Shown: positions 41,773 through 49,220 of the stretch, one piece after another
Numbering within the stretch: position 1 is the stretch's first letter
Layout: each line of letters opens with the position of its first letter
Source of the DNA: JANQIO01 sp965601975
GTDB lineage: Bacteria > Pseudomonadota > Gammaproteobacteria > Pseudomonadales > Halieaceae
Reading direction: 5' to 3'
Assembly: GCA_965601975.1 (NCBI GenBank)
Contig: OZ271856.1
Coordinates: forward strand, 3,038,001-3,102,000
Length of the DNA: 64,000 nucleotides
Notes under the pieces: model-generated
Database searches by the model: none
What the model was told of the DNA's origin: nothing
Seen by the model: the letters and a program-made list of their open reading frames with translations, nothing else
Translations under genes and position numbers: made by a program

Positions 41773-43212
41773 ATGACAACCTTAAACGAAACTATACAGA
41801 TTGATCGCCCCGCGCACGAAGTATTCCGCTACGTGGCAGACTTCTCGACCTGCGAAGAGTGGGACTCTACCGCCATCGAAACCGCCCGCCTGGATGACCA
41901 GCCCGTGGGCGTGGGCAGCCGCTTCAAGGTGGTCTGCGAGGCCCCCTTCGGCAACCTGCCGCTGGAATACGAGATCATCGAATACGAGCCCGACAGCAAG
42001 GTCGTGCTGGTCGGCCGCGGCCGCTTCTTCGAGGTCGAGGACACTATCACCGTCACGCCGACGAAGACGGGCTGTGAGCTGGACTACACCGCTGTGTTTA
42101 CCTGGAAGCCCTGGCTCGAGCGCTTTGCCTCGAAGGCTGAGCCCGGCCTGAAGCGGATGGGCTACGCGTCGGTGCAGCAGGGTTTGAAAGAGGCCCTGGA
42201 TGATGAGTACGAGGCCCCGGAGATCTCCGCCGAGAACGCGCGGGCCGACCGCTTCGTGCCGACAGCGCTGAGCCGCTTCACCAAGCGCGGCTACAAGCGC
42301 GGCAAGAAGAAGCTGTTTAATCCCATGTCCCGCTACATGGGGAACCGGCACGTTGTACTGACCGGAGCTACAGCGGGCCTGGGCAAGGCCAGCGCCGAGT
42401 TCCTCGCCTACCGCGGCGCCGAGCTGACCCTGGTAGTGCGCAGCAAGGACAAAGGGCAGGCCCTGGTCAAGGACCTGAAAGCCCGCAGCGGCAACCCCAA
42501 CATCCACCTGGAGATTGCCGACCTGAGCCTGATGGCGGACGTCGACAAGGTCATTGCCAACCTCACCAAGGCCGGCAAGCCGATCGACGTGCTGATCAAC
42601 AACGCCGGCGCCCTGTTCAACCCGCGCCAGGAAACCAGCGAGGGCCTGGAACAGAGTTTTGCCCTGCTGCTGCTGGGTCCCTACAAGCTGACCGAGGGGC
42701 TGTACCCGCTGATGAAAAAGGCGGCCAAAGCCCGCGGCGAATCCCGCGTAATCAACGTGGTCTCCGGGGGCATGTACTCCCAGAAGCTGCGCCAGTGGGA
42801 CCTGCAGAGCACCGAGGATGACGACTACTCCGGTTCCGTCGCCTACGCCCGCTGCAAGCGCGCGCTGATGATCAAGACCGAGCAGTGGGCCGAGGACTGG
42901 GCCGACGACGGCATCGTCGTCAACGCCATGCACCCGGGCTGGGCCGACACCCCCGGCGTGGAGTCCGCCCTGCCGGAATTCCACAAGCTGACCCGGCTGG
43001 TGCTGCGCACCCCCGAGGAAGGCGCCGACACCATCAACTGGATGGCGGTCGCCACCGAGGCGGGCCAGATCTCCGGCAAGCTGTTCCTGGACCGGGAACC
43101 GCGCACCACGCACCTGACCGGCTCCACCAAAGAGTCCGACGAGGCCCGCGAGGAACTGCGCCAGATCCTCGACAACTGGGACCAGGACCACGCAGGCGAC
43201 AAAGCAGCGTAG
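41773..43212 (+). CDS. SRPBCC - short-chain dehydrogenase fusion
   Basis: This protein of about 479 residues joins two domains. Residues 1-145 are an SRPBCC/START-like hydrophobic-ligand cup (QIDRPAHEVFRYVADFSTCE, VGSRFKVVCEAPFGNLPLEY). Residues 190-460 are a Rossmann-fold dehydrogenase with VVLTGATAGLGKASAEFL (about 192-209), INNAGALF and the active-site Tyr358-x3-Lys362. The linker contains KRGYKRGKKK. The architecture resembles human DHRS12-type retinol dehydrogenase-like SDRs preceded by a lipid-binding domain. I prefer ATG 41773 over 41755. The ligand cup could present a lipid or steroid to the reductase; this is inference. Confidence 0.85.
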   Translation: MTTLNETIQIDRPAHEVFRYVADFSTCEEWDSTAIETARLDDQPVGVGSRFKVVCEAPFGNLPLEYEIIEYEPDSKVVLVGRGRFFEVEDTITVTPTKTGCELDYTAVFTWKPWLERFASKAEPGLKRMGYASVQQGLKEALDDEYEAPEISAENARADRFVPTALSRFTKRGYKRGKKKLFNPMSRYMGNRHVVLTGATAGLGKASAEFLAYRGAELTLVVRSKDKGQALVKDLKARSGNPNIHLEIADLSLMADVDKVIANLTKAGKPIDVLINNAGALFNPRQETSEGLEQSFALLLLGPYKLTEGLYPLMKKAAKARGESRVINVVSGGMYSQKLRQWDLQSTEDDDYSGSVAYARCKRALMIKTEQWAEDWADDGIVVNAMHPGWADTPGVESALPEFHKLTRLVLRTPEEGADTINWMAVATEAGQISGKLFLDREPRTTHLTGSTKESDEAREELRQILDNWDQDHAGDKAA

Positions 43213-43602
43213 CCCCGTCACCCCGCGCAGCTCCGTCACCCCCGCGAAGGCGGGGGCCCATTTACCCGGTGGCTCACCATGGATTCCCGCTTCCGCGGGA
43301 ATGACGAACACCTACGTCACCCCCGCGAGCATCATCACTCCCGCGTAGCATCGTCACCCCCGCGTAGGCGGGGGCCCATTTACCCGGTGGTTCACCATGG
43401 GTTCCCGCTTCCGCGGGAAGAGCCTGCCCCTCTCTTCGGGTATGACGAGTGCTCCACCGTCACCCCCGCAAGCTCCGTCACCCCCGCGTAGGCGGGGGCC
43501 CATTTACCCGGTGGCTCACCATGGGTTCCCGCTTCCGCGGGAATGACGAACCCCTACGTCACCCCCGCGAAGGCGGGGGTCCATCCCTCCGCCCACTCCC
43601 AT
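43213..43602. repeat. REP/BIME array 1
   Basis: Three complete bipartite repeats fill this gap. Each has one palindrome (GTCACCCCCGCGAAGGCGGG type), an 18-base linker (TTTACCCGGTGGCTCACC) and an inverted second palindrome (GTTCCCGCTTCCGCGGGAAT type). Partial copies lie between them. A third element (CTTCGGGTATGACG) is inserted once. No gene or transposase is present in the gap. Confidence 0.9.
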
Positions 43603-43646
43603 AAAGGGGTCAGTACCCTTTACACTAATGGACTACTGACCCCTTT
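43603..43646. repeat. AAAGGGGTCAGTA inverted repeat in the epoxide hydrolase leader
   Basis: AAAGGGGTCAGTA at 43603-43615 pairs exactly with TACTGACCCCTTT at 43634-43646. The right arm ends one base before AGGA, the ribosome site of the next gene. The motif resembles palindromes I recall flanking REP-associated Y1 transposases. It may be a remnant element or a leader hairpin. Confidence 0.75.
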
Positions 43647-43658
43647 TAGGAACTGGCC

Positions 43659-44786
43659 ATGAGCGACGCCATCACCCCCTGCACAATCGACATCCATGGG
43701 GACGCCCTCGACGATCTGAAGAACCGCCTCGGCAATACCCGTTGGCCGGAGAAAGAGGTCGTCGACGACTGGACCCAGGGTATTCCGCTGGCCTACACCC
43801 AGGAGCTGGCCCAGTACTGGGAGTACCAGTACGACTGGAAGCGCTGGGAGGCGAAGCTCAACCACTGGAACCCCTGCATGACGAATATCGACGGCGTCGA
43901 TATTCACTTCCTGCACGTGCAGAGCCCTCACCCCAATGCCCTGCCGATGATCATCACCCACGGCTGGCCGGGCTCCATTGTCGAGTTCCACAAGGTCATC
44001 GAGCCGCTCACCAACCCCGACAATCCCGACGACGCCTTCCACCTGGTGGTGCCGAGCCTGCCGGGCTACGGCTTCTCCGGCAAACCCACGGCGGCCGGCA
44101 CCTCGGCGGAAAAGATTGCCACCATGTGGGGCCAACTCATGGCGCGGCTCGGCTACGACCGCTACGTGGCACAGGGCGGCGACTGGGGCTCGCTGGTCAC
44201 CCAGTGCATGGGCGTCAGCGAGACCGAGCACTGCGCCGGCATCCACATCAACATGCCCATCGCCCCGCCCGGGGAGGAAGACCTGGCGGACCTGACCGAG
44301 TTCGAACAGTCGGCGCTGGCCGGCATGGACCACTACAGCCAGTGGGACTCGGGCTATTCCAAGCAGCAGAGCACCCGCCCCCAGACCCTGGGCTATGGCC
44401 TCGCCGATTCACCGGTGGGCCAGATGGCCTGGATCGTCGAGAAGTTCTGGAGCTGGATGGACTGCGACGGCCACCCGGAAAACGTGCTCAGCAAGGACGA
44501 GCTGCTGGACAACGTGATGATGTACTGGCTCTCCAACACCGGCGCCTCCTCGGCACGGCTGTACTGGGAGAGTTTCAACAGCCCCAACCTGAACCCGATC
44601 AACATGCCGGTGGGGGCCTCGATTTTCCCCAAGGAGATTTTCCGCTGCAGCCGGCGCTGGGCCGAGAAGCGCTACAGCAACATCATTCACTGGGAAAACA
44701 TGGAGAAAGGCGGCCATTTCGCCGCTTTCGAACAGCCTGAGCTATTCGTAGGCCAGCTGCGTCAATGCTTTGCCCAGCTGCGATAA
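43659..44786 (+). CDS. Epoxide hydrolase, alpha/beta-hydrolase with EHN domain
   Basis: This 375-residue enzyme opens epoxides to diols. The N-terminal EHN region (DALDDLKNRLGNTRWPE) precedes an alpha/beta-hydrolase core. The oxyanion hole is HGWPGS, the nucleophile is Asp175 in GGDWGSLV, and the base is His353 in KGGHFAAFEQPE. Tyr/Trp-rich segments (QYWEYQYDWKRWE) match the microsomal type. Length is normal. The SD AGGA lies 7 bases before the ATG and an inverted repeat overlaps the leader. It is monocistronic as far as visible. Together with the LEH-type protein at 51.9 kb it suggests exposure to terpenoid or aromatic epoxides. Confidence 0.92.
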   Translation: MSDAITPCTIDIHGDALDDLKNRLGNTRWPEKEVVDDWTQGIPLAYTQELAQYWEYQYDWKRWEAKLNHWNPCMTNIDGVDIHFLHVQSPHPNALPMIITHGWPGSIVEFHKVIEPLTNPDNPDDAFHLVVPSLPGYGFSGKPTAAGTSAEKIATMWGQLMARLGYDRYVAQGGDWGSLVTQCMGVSETEHCAGIHINMPIAPPGEEDLADLTEFEQSALAGMDHYSQWDSGYSKQQSTRPQTLGYGLADSPVGQMAWIVEKFWSWMDCDGHPENVLSKDELLDNVMMYWLSNTGASSARLYWESFNSPNLNPINMPVGASIFPKEIFRCSRRWAEKRYSNIIHWENMEKGGHFAAFEQPELFVGQLRQCFAQLR

Positions 44787-45002
44787 CTCCCTGATTTTTG
44801 GTTAGTTACCACTACATAATCCATAGTTTCGCGTTTGCCAGACGCAAGTTAATCACCTAGAGTTACCGGTAGCTGTAAAAGCTGAAGAACAGGGAAACAG
44901 TCCCCCGCTGCCAGGCTACGGGCGTCGGGCGGACTGAAACACATAAAGAACGAGCTGCGCGCAATGTACGTGCAGATGGACCAGTAGGGCCGGAGTGAGG
45001 CT

Positions 45003-45539
45003 ATGCCTACACTCAGTGAACTTGCCAAGCAAGAGTTCGTAAAGGACGTTGTCGCGATGGGGATTTTTGGCATCGTGGCGGCGGCGATCTTCTTTGCCAT
45101 CCAGGGTTTCTATACCGAATCCGAACGCGAGCAGATGGAGCGCGAGGCGGCGTTCAACCTGGAAATCCAGTTCATGACCGGCGGCAGCAACCGCATCAAG
45201 GACAACTTCGCCAACTACGTGGCCGAGGTGTCCGAGGTGGTGACCCAGGGCAGGCCGCCTGACCGGGAGACCCGCAAGATCCTGCTGGCCTCTGCCTCGC
45301 TCATCCGCACCGAGGTGGCCATCCTCTCAGAGTACGATTCCGCGCTGAAGGTACGCGGCGATGTGCTGGTAAACGGCATGGACGAACTCAGCCAGAACAT
45401 CAACACCTATTCCCGCGGCGAGCAGCGCGAGTACCAGGAACAGCTCATGGGCCTGAAAGAAGACTACCAGGCCTACATTCTCAAACTGAACTCGGTGGCC
45501 AAGAAGCACCTGTCCGTGTCGCACGCGCAGTATAATTAA
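45003..45539 (+). CDS. Uncharacterised single-helix membrane protein
   Basis: This 178-residue protein has a cytoplasmic N-terminus of about 15 residues, one transmembrane helix (about 17-36) and a charged helical domain with coiled-coil character (ESEREQMEREAAF, then QREYQEQLMGLKEDYQAYILK). No motif is recognised. The upstream gap 44787-45002 contains no convincing gene or structure. It is 36 bp upstream of the thioesterase gene and may be co-transcribed with it. Confidence 0.6.
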   Translation: MPTLSELAKQEFVKDVVAMGIFGIVAAAIFFAIQGFYTESEREQMEREAAFNLEIQFMTGGSNRIKDNFANYVAEVSEVVTQGRPPDRETRKILLASASLIRTEVAILSEYDSALKVRGDVLVNGMDELSQNINTYSRGEQREYQEQLMGLKEDYQAYILKLNSVAKKHLSVSHAQYN

Positions 45540-45575
45540 GCGCTTTCCAACCTCTCATCGCCCCAGGGAGCCGTG

Positions 45576-46259
45576 ATGGACGACACCCTCTTCAACCCCT
45601 TTGCCTCGGAAGACATCAGCCCGCCCTTCTCGGAACACTGGGAGGCCAAGCGCCGCGTGGCCCAGGCCCTGCGGGACCTGACCGATGTGCTGGTCACTTC
45701 CACCCCCTCGGTGGAGGACATGAACGATATTGCCGAGCGCCTGGAACTGCAGGCCCGGCAGTTCGCCAAGGAACCCCGCCTCTACGGCCAGCTCGACTTC
45801 CACATGGACGGCAACCACGGCAAGCGGGGTGAGGTAAACCACGAGCTGAACGCAGTGGCGGGCTGGAGCAACCCGCTGGCCCCGGGCCTCAACATGTGGC
45901 TGGAAGGCGAGCGCGCATTTGGCACGGTCACCATGGGCTGGGCCTACGAGGGGCCGCCCAGGCATGTGCACGGCGGCTACGTGGCGGCGATATTCGACCA
46001 GTTCATGGGCATGGCCCAGATGGTGGGCAAGCAGCCCGGCATGACCGGGCGGCTGACGGTGCGATACCACCGCCCCACCCCGCTCAACGTCGAGCTGAAG
46101 CTGGAAGGGTGGTTGGACAGCGTCGAAGGCCGCAAGACCCTGATACAGGCAGAAATGCGCGCCAACGACGAGGTCACTGCCACCTGCGAGGCGCTGTTCA
46201 TCCGCCCGAAGGGCGGGCTGGGGCTAAAGGATATGGACGCGGTGGCGGCTAAGGGCTAG
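45576..46259 (+). CDS. Hot-dog thioesterase (PaaI-like)
   Basis: This protein of about 227 residues has an N-terminal helical extension of about 95 residues and a C-terminal hot-dog fold. WAYEGPPRHVHGGYVAAIFDQFMGM contains the catalytic HGG...D pattern of PaaI-type acyl-CoA thioesterases. LTVRYHRPTPLNVELKLEGW and GRKTLIQAEMRAND complete the fold. I choose ATG 45576 because AGGGAG is 5 bases upstream; a GTG at 45573 sits too close. The extension is longer than in simple PaaI proteins. It fits the lipid-degrading theme of the window. Confidence 0.85.
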   Translation: MDDTLFNPFASEDISPPFSEHWEAKRRVAQALRDLTDVLVTSTPSVEDMNDIAERLELQARQFAKEPRLYGQLDFHMDGNHGKRGEVNHELNAVAGWSNPLAPGLNMWLEGERAFGTVTMGWAYEGPPRHVHGGYVAAIFDQFMGMAQMVGKQPGMTGRLTVRYHRPTPLNVELKLEGWLDSVEGRKTLIQAEMRANDEVTATCEALFIRPKGGLGLKDMDAVAAKG

Positions 46260-46276
46260 CGCTGCGGCGGTTTTTG

Positions 46277-47011
46277 CTAAAAAGCCGGGTCGCCAAACTG
46301 CTGGCGGGCCAGGATCTTCTCCGCAAACTTGGTCCAGCGGCCGAAATGCCGGGACTGGGCCGGATTCGGCGGCGGGCTGTTGGGATCGAATTCCCGCTGG
46401 CTGCGCAGGTAGTCGTCGCGCAGGGCCCGGTACTCGGCCATGAACGGCGCGGCCTTGACCCGGTTGATGTGCGGGTTAGCGCTGTTGGGCTCGGTGATCT
46501 GGATGATCTCCTCGGGGCTGACCCCCTGGATCTGTTCCAGCATGTCGACCAGCAAGCATAGCTCGATGGGCAGGTCGGCGAGTTCACCGGTGTCCTGGCA
46601 GAGTCGCGCCGGCAGGTAGTGGAAGTCGCCCAGCACTGAACGACCGCTATTGCGCATCAGGAAATCGATGGAGCCCGCCATGGGCAGTACCACCAGCCAG
46701 GGGTCGAAGATGAACTGGGTGCCCTCGCCCATGGCGTTGACGGTGTCCATCTGGCGGCGGGCCAGGCCGCCTTCGGGGTCGACTTCGACGATGGTGTGGC
46801 CGCGCTGGCGCAGCTGCCCCACAAAGCGGCGGTTTTCGGTCGCGGGGGGCGTGTCGGGTTCGGGCGCGTCGGCGGAGTAAACCACATCGCTGTTGGGCAC
46901 GGCCTTCGCGTAGTGCTCCATCCAGCTGGCGAACGGCGATTCAAAATACAGCCGCAGGTCAGACGAGGTATAAACCTGGACCTGGGATGAATCTACTGCC
47001 TTTATCGCCAT
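46277..47011 (-). CDS. RecB-like nuclease-fold protein, probably inactive
   Basis: This 244-residue protein opens with VYTSSDLRLYFESPFASWME, which resembles the N-terminus of TM0106-family RecB-like nucleases. The following GHTIVEVD, GTQFIFDPWLVVL, GSIDFLMRN and VLGDFHYLP segments then resemble the strand order of that fold. In active members the last strand reads DxK; here it is GDFHY, so the catalytic lysine is missing. ELCLLVDMLEQIQGVSPEEI is typical of the family helix. I assign the fold from pattern only, and the loss of lysine suggests a non-catalytic role. It is leftward and alone. Confidence 0.4.
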   Translation of the reverse strand: MAIKAVDSSQVQVYTSSDLRLYFESPFASWMEHYAKAVPNSDVVYSADAPEPDTPPATENRRFVGQLRQRGHTIVEVDPEGGLARRQMDTVNAMGEGTQFIFDPWLVVLPMAGSIDFLMRNSGRSVLGDFHYLPARLCQDTGELADLPIELCLLVDMLEQIQGVSPEEIIQITEPNSANPHINRVKAAPFMAEYRALRDDYLRSQREFDPNSPPPNPAQSRHFGRWTKFAEKILARQQFGDPAF

Positions 47012-47151
47012 TGAAGAAATACCAACGCCCCCAGAGCCGACAAGGTGCCGCCTCGCACATAGTATAGAATTTTCCTGAGCTTATAACTGTCACGAGCGAA
47101 ACAAATCCGCCAGACGAACTAATACTTTCGTTTATTAACGCAATATAAATG

Positions 47152-47173
47152 CGGCCCCGCGGTTGCGGGGCCG
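47152..47173 (-). terminator. Terminator hairpin after the second hsp20
   Basis: CGGCCCCGC (47152-47160) pairs with GCGGGGCCG (47165-47173) around GGTT. Read leftward it follows the hsp20 stop by about 22 bases and runs into a T-rich stretch (GCATTTATATT). It is the natural terminator of that gene. Confidence 0.75.
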
Positions 47174-47195
47174 GGAATGGACGCGGGAATGATCC

Positions 47196-47624
47196 CTAGT
47201 TGATGCTGATGCGCCGGGTGGTGGGTGCCGGTTCTGTGCGCTTCGGGGCTCGCAGTTTGAGCACGCCGTCCTTGAACTCGGCGCTGATATCCGCCTCGTG
47301 AACCTCGCTGCCGAGGTTGAAGCTGCGCATCATCTTGCCGTAACGCCGCTCCTGGCGAATGATCTTGCCGTCTTTCTCTTCCTTGTCTTCCTGCCTGGCT
47401 TCGGCCTCGAGCGTCAGCACGCCGTCTGCCAGGGTCAGGTGGATATCGTCCTTGTCCACACCGGGCAACTCTGCCGTAATCTCGAAGTGGTCGTTCTTGT
47501 CCTTAACGTCGACCCGGGGCGCAAAAAACGCCTGCGCGCTCTCGCCTTCCCGGCGCACCGGCGCCCAGAAGTCATCGAAGTAACGATCCGTATCGAAAAA
47601 ACTACCGCGTGGAATCAGTGACAT
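47196..47624 (-). CDS. Small heat-shock protein Hsp20 (class A-like)
   Basis: This 142-residue holdase has an alpha-crystallin domain (about 35-130) with FEITAELPGVDKDDIHLTL and the end motif FKDGVLKLRAPKR. The GVDKDDI and RRYGKMMRSFNLG patterns belong to the non-IbpA class found across bacteria. Its N-terminus (FFDTDRYFDDFWAPV) is the short substrate-binding arm. The start is preceded by GAGGAGG. It lacks the sigma-32 promoter of the first Hsp20; instead an Anr/FNR-like box lies about 100 bases upstream, suggesting low-oxygen control. Confidence 0.92.
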   Translation of the reverse strand: MSLIPRGSFFDTDRYFDDFWAPVRREGESAQAFFAPRVDVKDKNDHFEITAELPGVDKDDIHLTLADGVLTLEAEARQEDKEEKDGKIIRQERRYGKMMRSFNLGSEVHEADISAEFKDGVLKLRAPKRTEPAPTTRRISIN

Positions 47625-47725
47625 GGTTTCCTCCTCTTACTAGCCGTTGACACTGGCCTCTTACTTAAAATATGCGTCCATTTTTCGACAAAACAATGGG
47701 CCGCAAATGACAACCGGGCGGGCAT

Positions 47726-47739
47726 TTGACCTGTATCAA
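47726..47739. promoter_or_regulatory. Anr/FNR-like box
   Basis: TTGAC-CTGT-ATCAA matches the FNR/Anr consensus TTGAT-N4-ATCAA at nine of ten positions. It lies in the divergent gap between the second hsp20 (start 47624, leftward) and the Spy-like gene (start 47835). Anr-controlled small heat-shock genes are known in pseudomonads. Which gene it serves is inferred; hsp20 is the more likely target. Confidence 0.6.
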
Positions 47740-47834
47740 TAGCCGCGGGGCTTAACATTTCTTTGCCAACTGACACCGCAACTTAACGCGCAGAAGTGCT
47801 TGAATACGCCCATACACGGACACGGGAGAAACCC

Positions 47835-48161
47835 ATGAAAAAAGCATTCCTGGTTTACGGCAGCGCGCTGGCCATCATCGCCGGCACCAGCCTGGCCCTG
47901 GCGGACCATCACGGCGGCGGCCACCAGAAACACCGCGGCGGCGACCCGGAGCAGCGCATCCAGCGCATGCAGGAACACCTGGACCTGAGCGACGAGCAGG
48001 TCGAGCAGATGCGCGCCATCAAACAGGGCGAAGGCAGCCGCGCGGAAAAGCGCGAGCAGATGCGCTCGATCCTGTCAGACGAGCAGCGCGCGGTGATGGA
48101 GGAGCACCGCGCCCGCCGGAAGGAAATGCGCGAACAGCGCGGGCAGGATGAGGGCGCCTGA
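47835..48161 (+). CDS. Spy/CpxP-like periplasmic protein
   Basis: This protein of about 108 residues has a signal peptide (about 1-23) and a short mature helix-rich protein. LDLSDEQVEQMRAI and SILSDEQRAVMEEHRAR are two LTxxQ-like motifs of the Spy/CpxP family, which are periplasmic chaperones or stress sensors. A HHGGGHQKHRGG segment near the N-terminus may bind metal. I use the ATG at 47835, with GGGAG 6 bases upstream. The protein is smaller than Spy (161 residues). Its 3' side runs straight into a REP array. Confidence 0.7.
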   Translation: MKKAFLVYGSALAIIAGTSLALADHHGGGHQKHRGGDPEQRIQRMQEHLDLSDEQVEQMRAIKQGEGSRAEKREQMRSILSDEQRAVMEEHRARRKEMREQRGQDEGA

Positions 48162-48164
48162 GGC

Positions 48165-48428
48165 CGTCACAAATGGATTCCCGCCTGCGCGGGAATGACG
48201 AACGTTGTCACCCCCGCGGTGCTTTCCGTCACCCCCGCGAAGGCGGGGGCCCATTTTCCGCTGGCACACCATGGGTTCCCGCTTTCGCGGGAATGACGGA
48301 TCATTGCGGGAATGACGGATCATTGCGGGAATGACGGATCGTTGCGGGAATGACGGATCGTTGCGGGAATGACGAACGTTGTCACCCCCGCGGTGCTTTC
48401 CGTCACCCCCGCGAAGGCGGGGGCCCAT
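48165..48428. repeat. REP/BIME array 2 with a 60-bp duplication and 19-bp tandem repeats
   Basis: The stretch 48192-48253 is repeated almost exactly at 48366-48427. Between them a 19-bp unit (GACGGATCATTGCGGGAAT type) is repeated four times, with CATTG changing to CGTTG in the last two copies. The palindromes are of the same two types as in array 1. The cupin gene ends within 3 bases of the array. Confidence 0.9.
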
Positions 48429-48430
48429 CC

Positions 48431-48808
48431 CTATTTCGGCTCGATCATCAAATAGGTGGCAGTGGTCTCACCGATATTGACCGCCTCGTGCCAGGGAATG
48501 CCCTCCGGGTTGGAGAAAGCAATGCCGGTAGGCACATCCTGCACCCGGGTGCCCTCGGCATTGGTGATCTGCATACGTCCACCGGCAATCACGTAGCCCA
48601 CATGGCGCGGGTGAAAGTGCTTCTCATGACCCACCCCCGGCGGGAACGTGCACCGCAGCAGCCTGAGCTTCTCGTCTTCATGCAGTTTTTCGCACACCGG
48701 CTCCCCCTTCCAGCCCGCGGCCAGCGGGTCGGGTAGATGGTCATCGGCCATTGTGAGGGGGGGCGCGGCGGCAAGTAGCGCGGCGAGTGTGAATGCAGTT
48801 CGGGTCAT
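48431..48808 (-). CDS. Exported single-domain cupin
   Basis: This protein of 125 residues has a signal peptide (about 1-21, ending TMA) and one cupin barrel. Metal ligands lie in KHFHPRHVGYVIAGG, with the second half at WHEAVNIGETTATYLMIEP. AAGGAG precedes the ATG at 48808 by about 7 bases. The reading frame is open far upstream only because it crosses a REP array. It may be a small-molecule binding or dioxygenase-like protein in the periplasm; substrate unknown. Confidence 0.78.
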   Translation of the reverse strand: MTRTAFTLAALLAAAPPLTMADDHLPDPLAAGWKGEPVCEKLHEDEKLRLLRCTFPPGVGHEKHFHPRHVGYVIAGGRMQITNAEGTRVQDVPTGIAFSNPEGIPWHEAVNIGETTATYLMIEPK

Positions 48809-48834
48809 GATGGCTCCTTCGGGTCGAAGGCAGA

Positions 48835-49216
48835 CCTTACTGGATTCCCGCCTTCGCGGGAATGACGGGAGCTCGTTTACGTCACCCCCGCGAAGGCGGG
48901 GGTCCATTTGCCCGTTGGCACACCATGGGTTCCCGCTTCCGCGGGAATGACGGGGGCTCGCGGGAATGACGGGGGCTCGCGGGAATGACGGGTGCTCGCG
49001 GGAAGGGCCTGCCCCGCTTTTCGGGTATGACGGAATGTCGCACTCGTCACCCCCGCGAAGGCGGGGGTCCATTTGCCCGTTGGCACACCATGGGTTCCCG
49101 CTTCCGCGGGAATGACGGGGGCTCGCGGAATGACGGGTGCTCACGGGAAGGGCCTGCCCCACTTTTCGGGTATGACGGGTGCTCGTTTTCGTCACCCCCG
49201 CGAAAGCGGGGGCCCA
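48835..49216. repeat. REP/BIME array 3
   Basis: Two complete bipartite repeats with the linker variant TTTGCCCGTTGGCACACC, several partial palindromes and a triplicated GACGGGGGCTCGCGGGAAT-type unit fill this gap between the cupin and hrpB genes. The CTTTTCGGGTATGACG element seen in array 1 occurs twice here. No gene lies in the gap. Confidence 0.9.
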
Positions 49217-49220
49217 GGAG

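Noticed and set aside
44787..45002. Small ORF or ncRNA in the gap before the 178-residue membrane protein
   Set aside because: The longest frame, ending at about 44987, has no start codon with an SD and only 7 residues from its ATG; no stable structure was clear.
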